From CAYLYP01 sp964387795 (GTDB taxonomy: Bacteria; Bacteroidota; Bacteroidia; Bacteroidales; UBA7960): 32,325 bases of DNA. The notes beneath the pieces were generated by a model. That model made no database searches. It saw only the letters and a list, made by a program, of their open reading frames with translations, and was not told the DNA's origin. The position numbers and the translations under genes were made by a program. Positions 8,264-15,598 of this stretch are shown here, in pieces. Within the stretch, counting starts at the first letter, position 1, and the number at the start of each line of letters is the position of its first letter. Location: positions 1-32,325 of the forward strand of contig CAYLYP010000032.1 of assembly GCA_964387795.1 (NCBI GenBank). The letters are read 5' to 3'.

Positions 8264-8294
8264 CATACGTAAGTAGAAGAATTATTAATACAAA
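8264..8294 (-). promoter_or_regulatory. Candidate promoter of the chemotaxis receptor gene
   Basis: Read on the minus strand, TTTG (8294-8291) is followed after exactly 19 bases by TACGTATG (8271-8264), seven of eight positions of the Bacteroidetes -7 box TAnnTTTG at the expected spacing from the -33 TTTG. The start codon is at 8202, giving a 5' UTR of about 55 bases. That UTR ends with a G-rich stretch, AAAAAGGGGGTCAT, just before ATG. Confidence 0.5.
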
Positions 8295-8387
8295 GTGCGG
8301 CTAATATCGAATGACCAAAATAGACATTATTAAATGCTGAATCATAAGGGTTTTACTGAAATAGCTTGTTTTTGATATAACTTTCGC

Positions 8388-8422
8388 GGTTTTTATACAA
8401 ATAATTATGGTCTTTATACAAA
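8388..8422. promoter_or_regulatory. Pair of 14-bp direct repeats with 21-bp period (possible operator)
   Basis: GGTTTTTATACAAA (8388-8401) and GGTCTTTATACAAA (8409-8422) differ at one position and start 21 bases apart, two helical turns. That geometry suits a dimeric activator binding one DNA face. They lie about 95-130 bases upstream of the receptor gene's candidate -33 element. No regulator can be named from sequence. Confidence 0.4.
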
Positions 8423-8491
8423 AATTAACACAGAAACCTTATTGGCTATGTAATTAGATAATCAATTTAACCCAGATTAGCACTTTTAAAT

Positions 8492-8530
8492 AGGGTCTGC
8501 TGAGACAGTCTTTATGATATCAGGTGTGGG
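8492..8530. mobile_element. Relic of a transposon/MITE end
   Basis: AGGGTCTGCTGAGACAGTCT followed by TTATGATATCAGG matches the reverse-complemented right end of the MITE at 25767-25993 (AGGGTCTGCTGAAAAAGTCT, TTAAGGCATCAG). The first 12 bases are identical and the similarity decays over about 45 bases. I could not find the partner end within this intergenic region, so this is a solitary, degenerate end. Confidence 0.6.
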
Positions 8531-8717
8531 GCAATATGGCATAATGCACAAAAATTTGTATGCCACTTACATCATAGCAGATAATGTCTTAATGCAAATT
8601 GAAAACAGAATAGAAACAATATGGAACAAAAAAACATACATTCTTTTCCTAATTAAAAAAATATTGCATTGTTGAAAAAATAAATCAAATTTGTTGAGTG
8701 ATTTCCATCTGCCTTCA

Positions 8718-9965
8718 CTATTTGTATTTAACAAACAAAACAATCCTATTGCTGTTTGTGCCGTCTGAATTATTTGCTATTCCCCAGATATTGCTTGTTT
8801 TGGTAAAATCCTGTTCATTTTCAATAATTCCCAGGCACGAAAAACCAGCATTGATGCCAAGCCCGATAACATACTCATCAAGGAATAATTTCCCCTTCTT
8901 TACTTCACCTACCTCAAATGCTACATACCCGCCAATCCTTGTTATCCGAAACAGTTCATTTAAGACATCTTGCATGACCTCACACCAATCCTCAATTTTC
9001 TTTGCCATTGTAATGTTTTTCTCTATCTCAGCAATATCAATAGCATTAAACCAACATCTTAGCCAATTGTCAGTAGCATACTGCACAACATCTAAAAAAG
9101 GCGGGGAAGTAACTGTTAGCTGAACTGACCCATCATTAATCTGTTCAAGCGATCTGGCATCATTATTTAAAAATAAAGCTTCATGACCATATTTATGGAT
9201 ATTTGCATACTCCTGTTTTGTAATCCTGGCTAATAAAGTCCTAGATTTTTTTAAAATAATCTGCTTTACATCCCGATAAGGAGGTTCCTGATTTCGGGCT
9301 TTATTAATTTTCACCTGCCTTGACGGGCTAACTGCCTGGTTTGGGGGCAAGGTATAAACAGAGAAAAAACCCGGGGAATGACCGCTTAACCTGTTTGTTG
9401 CCACCATACGAATCCATCTGTCAACATCATCTTCCACTCCTGAGTCCTTCCTTTCTTTAAGGTAATTTCTCAGTGAAACAATTTCACTCAGGGTATTTTT
9501 GTGATAAAACATGCTTAAATCCAATTCTGACCCAAGACCAGTCCCCAATTCAATTGTATTGAGGCGTATGATAACATCATTTATGCTTATAAGACTCAAA
9601 CGTGGCTCACACAGCAGGCGGCTTAAAGGATTTATATCATTTGAAATTGCTTTTCTGCCCTGTAGCGTAGCTTCAATGGCAGTTGTGCCCCTGCCCCCAA
9701 AAGGATCAAACACAATATCGCCCTCACTGCTAAAGTTTTTAATAAAAAACCCGGGCAATTGAGGCTTAAAACATGCTCGATAAGATACCTCATGCAACGA
9801 ACTTGCCTGCCTTTGCTGTGAAGTCCAAAATTCATTCCTGTATCTTGGGATTTGTGAATGAGCAGGTTCACCTTCAGGGTATAATACCTCTGTAAGCCTG
9901 ATCTCATTGCCGGGATTGTTCAATGAGTAAGATTTAAAAAATGCATCTATTTGTTCTGCTCTCAT
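8718..9965 (-). CDS. Solitary DNA methyltransferase (N4-cytosine/N6-adenine type)
   Basis: 415 residues. The S-adenosylmethionine-binding motif FDPFGGRGTTAIEA is at about 86-99, followed by SNDINPLS (108-115), motif II-like. The catalytic motif TSPPF is at 286-290, followed by LDVVQYATDNWLRCWF. So the order is cofactor motif first, about 190 residues of likely target recognition, catalytic motif last. This is the alpha-like order, although DPFxGxGTT is the wording usual in beta-class enzymes, where the catalytic motif comes first. A serine in S-P-P-F points to cytosine-N4 methylation more than adenine, but this is not decisive. No restriction endonuclease or specificity gene is next to it, so it looks like an orphan methylase or one split from its partner. 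A palindrome upstream (9989-10008) may be its operator. Confidence 0.85.
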   Translation of the reverse strand: MRAEQIDAFFKSYSLNNPGNEIRLTEVLYPEGEPAHSQIPRYRNEFWTSQQRQASSLHEVSYRACFKPQLPGFFIKNFSSEGDIVFDPFGGRGTTAIEATLQGRKAISNDINPLSRLLCEPRLSLISINDVIIRLNTIELGTGLGSELDLSMFYHKNTLSEIVSLRNYLKERKDSGVEDDVDRWIRMVATNRLSGHSPGFFSVYTLPPNQAVSPSRQVKINKARNQEPPYRDVKQIILKKSRTLLARITKQEYANIHKYGHEALFLNNDARSLEQINDGSVQLTVTSPPFLDVVQYATDNWLRCWFNAIDIAEIEKNITMAKKIEDWCEVMQDVLNELFRITRIGGYVAFEVGEVKKGKLFLDEYVIGLGINAGFSCLGIIENEQDFTKTSNIWGIANNSDGTNSNRIVLFVKYK

Positions 9966-9988
9966 TTATTTGATTTTCGTCCAAAATA

Positions 9989-10008
9989 TATTCAATTTTA
10001 TTTGAATA
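9989..10008. promoter_or_regulatory. AT-rich palindrome upstream of the methyltransferase
   Basis: TATTCAA (9989-9995) and TTGAATA (10002-10008) form a perfect 7-bp inverted repeat with a 6-bp spacer, 24 bases before the methyltransferase start codon. Its size and place fit a repressor operator. It could equally be chance in AT-rich DNA. Confidence 0.35.
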
Positions 10009-10130
10009 AAAAAACCGCTTAATTGTTTTCAGCTTCCTGAAAACCTTTCTATTTGACCTATTATCTTTTTACAAAACATAATAAAATCAAAAATACATAT
10101 TTCCCCGGAGGAAATAACAATCACTTTTCC

Positions 10131-10138
10131 TAACTTTG
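10131..10138 (+). promoter_or_regulatory. Candidate -7 box of the secreted nuclease gene
   Basis: TAACTTTG fits TAnnTTTG exactly and lies 46 bases before the ATG at 10184. No convincing TTTG was found at -33. Confidence 0.5.
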
Positions 10139-10183
10139 CAAAAAATCCACCTCCTTTCAATTCAGTTTTAAAATAATCTCTAC

Positions 10184-12550
10184 ATGTCGTTTACAAAATA
10201 TCTAATTGCCATTTTAATGGCAGTCCAATCCTTCTACCTTTACGGGCAGATACCACAGGGATATTATGATGATGCCCAGAACAAAACAGGCGTTGAACTC
10301 AAAATTGCTCTTTACAACATCATCGATGACCATACTTCTATTTCATACTCAGACTTATGGGATGCTTTTTACGATTCCGACCGTAAACCAAATGGCAAAG
10401 TATGGGATATGTATTCTGATGTTCCGGGTGGCACCCCCCCATATCAATACACTTTTTTTTCAGACCAGTGTGGCACATATAACTCAGAAGGCGACTGCTA
10501 TAACAGAGAGCATAGTTTTCCAAAAAGCTGGTTTAATGACGCCTCGCCCATGTACTCAGATATGTTTCACCTGGTACCAACCGATGGTTATGTAAATGGC
10601 CGAAGGAGCAATTATCCATACGGAGAGGTCGGCAATGTTACCTGGACTTCCCAAAATGGTTCCAAACTCGGTAGCTCTAACTTCCCGGGTTATTCGGGCA
10701 CTGTTTTTGAACCCATCGACGAATATAAAGGTGACTTTGCAAGGGGATATTTCTATATGGCTACCCGATATCACAATGTTATTGCAAACTGGGATTCAGA
10801 AATGCTTAACGGCACAAGCTTCCCAGCTTTTACTACATGGGCAAAAAACCTACTCCTTCAATGGCATGAACAAGATCCTGTAAGCGCTAAAGAAATTGAC
10901 CGTAATAATGTCATTTATGCAAGCTATCAGCACAACAGAAACCCATTTATCGACCATCCTGAATATGCTAACCTGATATGGGGCACAGGAACGCTCCCTC
11001 TGGCTTTCACCTCCTCACCCATTACTTCCGTAACTGTTGGACAGGCCTATCAATATAACATTACTGCTACTGGTGGAACAGGCACGATAACTATCACTTG
11101 TTCTCAAAAGCCTGATTGGATTAGCTTCTCTTCTAATGGGAGCGGTGCTGCTACCCTTAGTGGAACACCACAGGCTGCCAACGAAGGGGTATTCCCTATT
11201 TCACTCACTGCTACCGACCAAAATGGTGCTACTGTCAATCAGCAATTCAACCTTACAGTGATCCTACCGCAGGAGCTTGCTTTTACTTCTGTTCCTGTGC
11301 TTATTGCCACCCCTGATCAAGCCTATTTGTATCAGATCAGCGCACAGCTTACCAATAATCCTGCTGCTGTTATCACCCTTACCTGCGAACAAAAACCCCA
11401 ATGGCTTAACTTCGCAACCTCTGGCAACAATCAGGCTACCTTATCTGGCACCCCTCTGACATCAGACATCGGGCAACATCCAATTACAATTAAAGCTGTT
11501 TATGGCCAACAAACCATTTATCAAAACTTTACAATTGTAGTTATTGAAAGTATGGCCGGAGGATGGAATACCGAACCATTTGAAAATATGCCTGAGGCCT
11601 CTTCAAGCTATCAGAATATTAACTGGACAGGAAACTACAGTATTAACTGGACTGCTACAAATGCAAGAACAGACCAAAGCATTGATGACAGGGCAATCTG
11701 CCTCAAAAACACAAGCGACTCCTATGTTCAATCACAGACTATTTCTGGTGGCTGCACAAAAATTTCCTTTGACCACCAGCAAAAATTCACCGGAAGCGGC
11801 GGAACTATCAGCCTGTATATCAATGATCAGCTCATTGGAGATGCCGTTGACGTGACTTCAGATAACCAAACCGCACTCTTTGAAGGATTAACTATTGAAG
11901 GAGACTTTGTTATTAAGCTGGTAAGCAATGGGCTTAGCCGTATCGCTATTGATAATCTGGGCTGGTACACCACAGATACTGAAAACCTTGCCCCTGAATT
12001 TGGAACCATTGAGTTTTCTCCAAACAGCCCAACCACTTATCAGAGCGTTGAAATACAGGCCCAGATCACCGATCCTGAACAGGACGAAATCGTTGCTTTT
12101 ATTAAATGGGGTTATGCCGAAGGGAATCTCACAAATGCTGTCGCAATGACTGCTGATGAGACCTCATTTACCGGCACAATTCCCCCCAATGAGCCTAATG
12201 CAGTCATCTTTTTTGCCATTGAAGCTTATGATACTGCCGGAAACCTTATAACTTCCCAAACATATAGTTACACAGTTGATGATGACATTTCCATTGATGA
12301 AATGCAGAACAACTGCTCACTGATTGTTTCCCCCAACCCTGCTTCTGATCACTTAAAGATTGCCAACCCATGTTTTAATATTGAAAAAATCAGTATTTAT
12401 TCAGTTCAGGGACAATTGGTTTATGTTTCTTCTCCCGGTATCAACCAACATTATGTTGCGATCCAAATCCCCAGCCTCAAAAAAGGGATGTACCTGCTTT
12501 GGATTGAAGGACAAAACCAGAAAAAAAGCCATAAGATAATTATCCAGTAA
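10184..12550 (+). CDS. Secreted endonuclease I with Ig-like domains and T9SS sorting domain
   Basis: 788 residues. Signal peptide about 1-21 (ending YLYGQ). The endonuclease I domain (EndA/NucM family, PF04231) spans about 25-265, with DCYNREHSFPKSWF around residues 104-117, where H110 is the expected catalytic histidine, and the family's DMFHLVPTDGYVNGRRSNYPYG and HNRNPFIDHPEY. Two putative Ig-like domains follow (about 270-360 and 362-455; both have 'QAYxYxI', 'CxQKPxWxxF' and 'ATLSGTP'). Then come a beta-rich, lectin-like region (about 460-600), another Ig-like segment (about 605-700), and a C-terminal type IX sorting domain (about 715-788: VSPNPASDHLKI, YSVQGQLV, LKKGMYLLWI). The product is expected on the cell surface or outside, degrading nucleic acid for nutrients or loosening biofilm. 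It is a single gene with a strong terminator at 12600-12647. Confidence 0.93.
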   Translation: MSFTKYLIAILMAVQSFYLYGQIPQGYYDDAQNKTGVELKIALYNIIDDHTSISYSDLWDAFYDSDRKPNGKVWDMYSDVPGGTPPYQYTFFSDQCGTYNSEGDCYNREHSFPKSWFNDASPMYSDMFHLVPTDGYVNGRRSNYPYGEVGNVTWTSQNGSKLGSSNFPGYSGTVFEPIDEYKGDFARGYFYMATRYHNVIANWDSEMLNGTSFPAFTTWAKNLLLQWHEQDPVSAKEIDRNNVIYASYQHNRNPFIDHPEYANLIWGTGTLPLAFTSSPITSVTVGQAYQYNITATGGTGTITITCSQKPDWISFSSNGSGAATLSGTPQAANEGVFPISLTATDQNGATVNQQFNLTVILPQELAFTSVPVLIATPDQAYLYQISAQLTNNPAAVITLTCEQKPQWLNFATSGNNQATLSGTPLTSDIGQHPITIKAVYGQQTIYQNFTIVVIESMAGGWNTEPFENMPEASSSYQNINWTGNYSINWTATNARTDQSIDDRAICLKNTSDSYVQSQTISGGCTKISFDHQQKFTGSGGTISLYINDQLIGDAVDVTSDNQTALFEGLTIEGDFVIKLVSNGLSRIAIDNLGWYTTDTENLAPEFGTIEFSPNSPTTYQSVEIQAQITDPEQDEIVAFIKWGYAEGNLTNAVAMTADETSFTGTIPPNEPNAVIFFAIEAYDTAGNLITSQTYSYTVDDDISIDEMQNNCSLIVSPNPASDHLKIANPCFNIEKISIYSVQGQLVYVSSPGINQHYVAIQIPSLKKGMYLLWIEGQNQKKSHKIIIQ

Positions 12551-12599
12551 TTTCTTTCAATAATATCCTGACTGTATTCTATCTTCAGGAACATAATAT

Positions 12600-12647
12600 T
12601 AATGCCGTTTTGATGTGAGACACTATCAAAACGGCATTGTTTTTTAA
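12600..12647 (+). terminator. Rho-independent terminator after the nuclease gene
   Basis: AATGCCGTTTTGAT (12601-12614) and ATCAAAACGGCATT (12625-12638) form a perfect 14-bp stem with a 10-base loop, followed by GTTTTTTAA. Confidence 0.92.
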
Positions 12648-12698
12648 CCAGCAATAAAAAGCAACTTCAGCATCCTTATTGATATTCCAAATCCTTCG

Positions 12699-12706
12699 TA
12701 TCTTTG
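12699..12706 (+). promoter_or_regulatory. Candidate -7 box of the YgiQ-type gene
   Basis: TATCTTTG is an exact TAnnTTTG match ending 15 bases before the GTG start at 12722, with a weak ATTG about 17 bases upstream as a possible -33 element. If used, the 5' UTR would be only about ten bases. Confidence 0.5.
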
Positions 12707-12721
12707 TAGAAAAATAACCCT

Positions 12722-14491
12722 GTGGCCCAATTTAATCCCAAATATCCTGAAAAATACAACCTGACAGACTGGCTGCCCATCAGTGCTGATGAGTTGAAAC
12801 GCCGCGATTGGGATTATGTGGATGTTATCCTTGTAAGTGGTGATGCCTATATCGATCACCCTTCCTTTGGGGCTGCTGTCATCGGGAGGCTTATCGAATC
12901 CATGGGGCTTCGCATTGCAATCCTTCCCCAACCCAACTGGCGTGATGACCTCAGGGATTTTAAAAAACTTGGGAAACCCCGCTTATTCTTTGGTGTTACT
13001 GCTGGCTGTATGGATAGTATGGTCAACCATTACACTGCCAATAAACGCCTTCGCTCTGATGATGCTTATACCCCCGGGGGCAGCCATGGCTTCAGGCCTG
13101 ATTATGCCAGCCTTGTTTATACCAAAATCCTCAAACAACTTTATCCCGATGTGCCTGTCCTGCTGGGTGGCGTTGAAGCTTCCATGAGACGTTTTTCACA
13201 TTACGATTACTGGTCCGACAGCATTAAACCTTCCATCATTGCTGAATCAGGCGCAGATATGCTCATATACGGAATGGGGGAACTTCCCCTGACCCAACTT
13301 GTCAACAAACTATTAAGCGGAACCCCCTTCCACTTATTGACTGATATACCCCAAACATCATTTATCATAAAAGGGCCTTTTAAGCCTTTAGATAATGACA
13401 TTCAAATCCCTTCACATGCCGAATGTGAAAAAAGCAAGTTTAAATACGCTGAAGCATTCAGGATGATCGAACAGGAGAGCGTTAAATGGGAAAGCAACAG
13501 GCTCATTCAACAACAGCCCGAAGGGATGTTGGTTGTTAACCCTTCTTTTCCACCTATGGAAACGAATGACATTGACAAGGTACACAGCCTGCCTTTTACC
13601 CGACTGCCCCATCCACGTTACTTTAAAAAAGATGCAATCCCTGCCTGGGAAATGATAAAGTTTTCTATCAATACACACAGAGGTTGTTTTGGAGGTTGTA
13701 GCTTCTGTACCATCTCAGCCCACCAGGGCAAATTTGTTGTGAGCAGGTCGGAACAATCAATCCTTGATGAAATAAACAAAGTAAGCAAACTGCCAGGTTT
13801 TGCAGGTCACCTTTCCGACCTTGGAGGTCCTTCTGCAAACATGTTCGGAATGAAAGGCTTTGATATTGAACAATGTAAAAAATGTAAACGCATTAGCTGC
13901 ATTTATCCTTCAATATGCAAAAACCTTAATATGGATCACAAGCCTATGATAAACCTTTATCGGATAGTATCTTCCCTTTCATGTATAAAAAGGCTTACCA
14001 TAGGATCGGGCTTAAGGTATGATATGTTTATCGGTTTTAGCCCCAAAGATGATGAACGTTTTTCGCTAACTGCATACTTCAGGAAAGTGGTAGCCAATCA
14101 TGTTTCCGGAAGGCTTAAAGTAGCCCCTGAACATACCCATCCAGAAATACTTAAAATGATGCGCAAACCATCCTTCGATGGCTTCTTGAAACTTCATTCA
14201 GCTTTTGAAAAAGAATGTAAAAAAAACGGCAAAAACTATCAGCTTGTCCCTTACTTTATTTCAGCACACCCTGGTTGTAAAACCGAACACATGAAAGCCC
14301 TTTCAAGGGAAGCAAGAAACCTTAACATCAAGCTGGAACAGGTCCAAACATTTACCCCCACGCCCATGACCCTTTCTACCACGATGTATTATACCGGTAT
14401 CAACCCTTATGACGGAAAAGAGGTTTTTGTTGCCAAAAGCATTGCACAAAGAAGGGAACAACATGAATGCTTCTTCTGGCATAAAAAATAA
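12722..14491 (+). CDS. YgiQ family radical SAM protein
   Basis: 589 residues starting at GTG; the N-terminal sequence YNLTDWLPISADELKRRDWD is the YgiQ opening, so the GTG fits and no ATG lies nearby upstream in frame. The N-terminal part (about 30-200) is cobalamin-binding-like: VDVILVSGDAYIDHPSFGAA, FFGVTAGCMDSMVNHYTA, LLGGVEASMRRFSHYDYW. The radical SAM core has the cluster motif C322-x3-C326-x2-C329 (HRGCFGGCSFC). Later blocks include DLGGPSANMFGM and ECKKNGKNYQLVPYFISAHP. The substrate is not known for this family. E. coli YgiQ is longer (about 740 residues), but the Bacteroidetes form, from memory, is nearer this length. It stands alone between a strong terminator and a gene-free region. 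Confidence 0.93.
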   Translation: MAQFNPKYPEKYNLTDWLPISADELKRRDWDYVDVILVSGDAYIDHPSFGAAVIGRLIESMGLRIAILPQPNWRDDLRDFKKLGKPRLFFGVTAGCMDSMVNHYTANKRLRSDDAYTPGGSHGFRPDYASLVYTKILKQLYPDVPVLLGGVEASMRRFSHYDYWSDSIKPSIIAESGADMLIYGMGELPLTQLVNKLLSGTPFHLLTDIPQTSFIIKGPFKPLDNDIQIPSHAECEKSKFKYAEAFRMIEQESVKWESNRLIQQQPEGMLVVNPSFPPMETNDIDKVHSLPFTRLPHPRYFKKDAIPAWEMIKFSINTHRGCFGGCSFCTISAHQGKFVVSRSEQSILDEINKVSKLPGFAGHLSDLGGPSANMFGMKGFDIEQCKKCKRISCIYPSICKNLNMDHKPMINLYRIVSSLSCIKRLTIGSGLRYDMFIGFSPKDDERFSLTAYFRKVVANHVSGRLKVAPEHTHPEILKMMRKPSFDGFLKLHSAFEKECKKNGKNYQLVPYFISAHPGCKTEHMKALSREARNLNIKLEQVQTFTPTPMTLSTTMYYTGINPYDGKEVFVAKSIAQRREQHECFFWHKK

Positions 14492-14639
14492 TGATTGGCC
14501 TTAAGCTGGTCTCTTCATAACAATCCAGGCATAGACCCTGTCAGAATTTATCCCTCATCCCCTTTAACAAGCTTTCTTACTTTTGCAAATAACAGATTGG
14601 CTTTGGAAGCCCTGTCGTTAAAAATATTCACTGGAACAG

Positions 14640-14663
14640 AAAAGGCCTTATTCAGCAGACCCT
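14640..14663 (-). mobile_element. Relic of a transposon/MITE end beside the PP-loop pseudogene
   Basis: On the minus strand AGGGTCTGCTGAA (14663-14651) equals the terminal 13 bases of the MITE at 25767-25993; beyond that the match fades (TAAGGCC). It lies two bases past the second in-frame stop of the PP-loop pseudogene. No partner end was found nearby. Confidence 0.5.
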
Positions 14664-14665
14664 AA

Positions 14666-14866
14666 TTACTGTCTTTTCTCTCCGCTCAAAGGAGCCAATG
14701 CATCATAAACCCTTCCCTTTTATTTAGCTTTTGAGAATATGTTTAAAAGCAGGGCTTCATCATGTCCTATCCAGGGTTTATGATTTTTACAAAAATTGCA
14801 TTCACCATCAGGGGAAATTGCCACTCTGGGGATGGATTCATTAAAGAAACATTTGTTTCAATCCAT
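14666..14866 (-). pseudogene. Decayed N-terminus of a PP-loop (ExsB/N-acetyl sugar amidotransferase-like) ATPase
   Basis: Reading minus from ATG at 14866 gives M-D-stop-NKCFFNESIPRVAISPDGE, then CNFCKNHKPWIGHDEALLLN, then IFSKAK-stop-KGRVYDALAPLSGEKRQ-stop. This has the order of the family N-terminus: C-x-x-x-E-x-x-P (C6, E10, P13), a beta turn with DG-x-CNFC (zinc-ribbon cysteines C23 and C26), then a basic helix and YDalxPLSG, where intact relatives have PLSGGKDS, the ATP-pyrophosphatase PP-loop. Stops lie at codons 3, 49 and 67, and the PP-loop is degraded to SGEKRQ. The rest of the gene is missing, and a transposon-end relic follows directly. All pieces stay in one frame, so decay looks recent. 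Relatives work in surface-sugar or nucleoside modification; which one cannot be told. Confidence 0.55.
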
Positions 14867-15005
14867 AAAAAACAGTAAAATTCTCAATCCAAAAGCCACA
14901 AAAGCTTTAAAACCAAAATCAAAGAATTTAAGAATATTTGAAATTATATACGAAACTTAATCGTACCTGACAGTAAAAAACCAAAAAAAGGATATGCCAT
15001 GTTAA

Positions 15006-15104
15006 GGGTTGAGCCGGGGTTGAGCCGGGGTTGAGCCGGGGTTGAACCGGGTTTGAACCGGGTTGAAAGCGGCTCAAGCCCGTTTAAAGTCCGTTTAAAA
15101 TCCG
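15006..15104. repeat. Array of nine 11-bp units within a larger inverted repeat
   Basis: Cut at 11 bases, the segment reads GGGTTGAGCCG three times, GGGTTGAACCG, GGTTTGAACCG, GGTTGAAAGCG, GCTCAAGCCCG, TTTAAAGTCCG, TTTAAAATCCG: nine units, all ending in CG, with divergence rising towards the right. Unit 7 and its neighbours (GCGGCTCAAGCCCG) are nearly the reverse complement of the first units (CGGGGTTGAGCCG), so the array can fold on itself. It is flanked by ATGCCATG (14994-15001) and CATGGCAT (15118-15125), and by TTAAGG/CCTTAA inside these. It is GC-rich in an AT-rich spacer. The 11-bp period is not a codon multiple, so it is not coding. Confidence 0.85.
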
Positions 15105-15490
15105 CCTTAACTATGGACATGGCATGAAGAAATTACGATTTTCGATTTAACGGTTTACAATTGAGATACTTATCTATAAACTGAAACAGGTTTTACCAAT
15201 TTATCGCATCCTGATATGAACCCAGATAAAAGGGAACAGCAGCAAAAAGGGGGAAACAGCAATAATTCCAAATTCCAAATAGGGGCAACAACCAGCAAAA
15301 CCACGAAAGCAAGACATAAGACAGCTTCATCGGGATAAATGAACAAAAATTCAGGATTGAGCATAAAAAAGGAGAAAAAAATGCATTTATTCTACTGGAA
15401 TAAAGACAGTTAAGGGGTAAAATACATCCACATTCCATTGAGTATAAATAACTTCATGAATTTTTTTTAAAAAAAAAAACGTGTAAAAAA

Positions 15491-15520
15491 TTGGATAAAA
15501 AAGTTAAACTCATAAATTTG
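15491..15520 (+). promoter_or_regulatory. Candidate promoter of the GTPase gene
   Basis: TAAATTTG (15513-15520) is an exact Bacteroidetes -7 box, and TTGG (15491-15494) lies 18 bases upstream as a -33-like element. The predicted 5' UTR is about 70 bases. It carries a short hairpin (GGCCA at 15525, TGGCC at 15538). Confidence 0.55.
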
Positions 15521-15598
15521 TAGCGGCCAATTGAAGATGGCCAACGATAATAAAGTTCTCGTTACGAACTTATTACAAACAAAACAAAGTTTAACAAT

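Larger units (their letters stand above)
8203..8717. other. 515-bp AT-rich intergenic region with small repeats
   Basis: No gene-like open frame was found on either strand. It holds the receptor promoter (8264-8294), a pair of 14-base direct repeats (8388-8422), a transposon-end relic (8492-8530) and a small hairpin, TGGCATA (8537-8543) with TATGCCA (8559-8565), enclosing CAAA/TTTG. The methyltransferase ends at 8718 on the minus strand, so its transcript would run into this region; no clear terminator with a U-tract was seen. Confidence 0.6.
14492..15598. other. 1.1-kb region without an intact gene
   Basis: It contains, in order: a 33-codon open stretch on the minus strand (14646 to 14548) of unknown origin, a transposon-end relic (14651-14663), a decayed PP-loop ATPase gene (14666-14866), the 11-bp repeat array (15006-15104) inside an inverted repeat (14994-15125), and the promoter and leader of the GTPase gene (15491-15598). 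Two minus-strand frames of 64 and 81 codons at 15170-15438 have cysteine- and leucine-rich low-complexity translations in overlapping frames and look spurious. No terminator was seen right after the YgiQ-type gene. Confidence 0.6.

Noticed and set aside
10106..10158. GGAGG and CCTCC pairing upstream of the nuclease as a riboregulator
   Set aside because: Only five complementary bases about 40 apart, with the first lying before the likely transcription start.
15006..15104. CRISPR-like interpretation of the 11-bp array
   Set aside because: Units are contiguous with no unique spacers and far shorter than CRISPR repeats; no cas genes nearby.
15170..15438. Two minus-strand frames of 64 and 81 codons
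   Set aside because: Overlap in different frames, Cys/Phe/Leu-rich low-complexity translations, no start context or family match.
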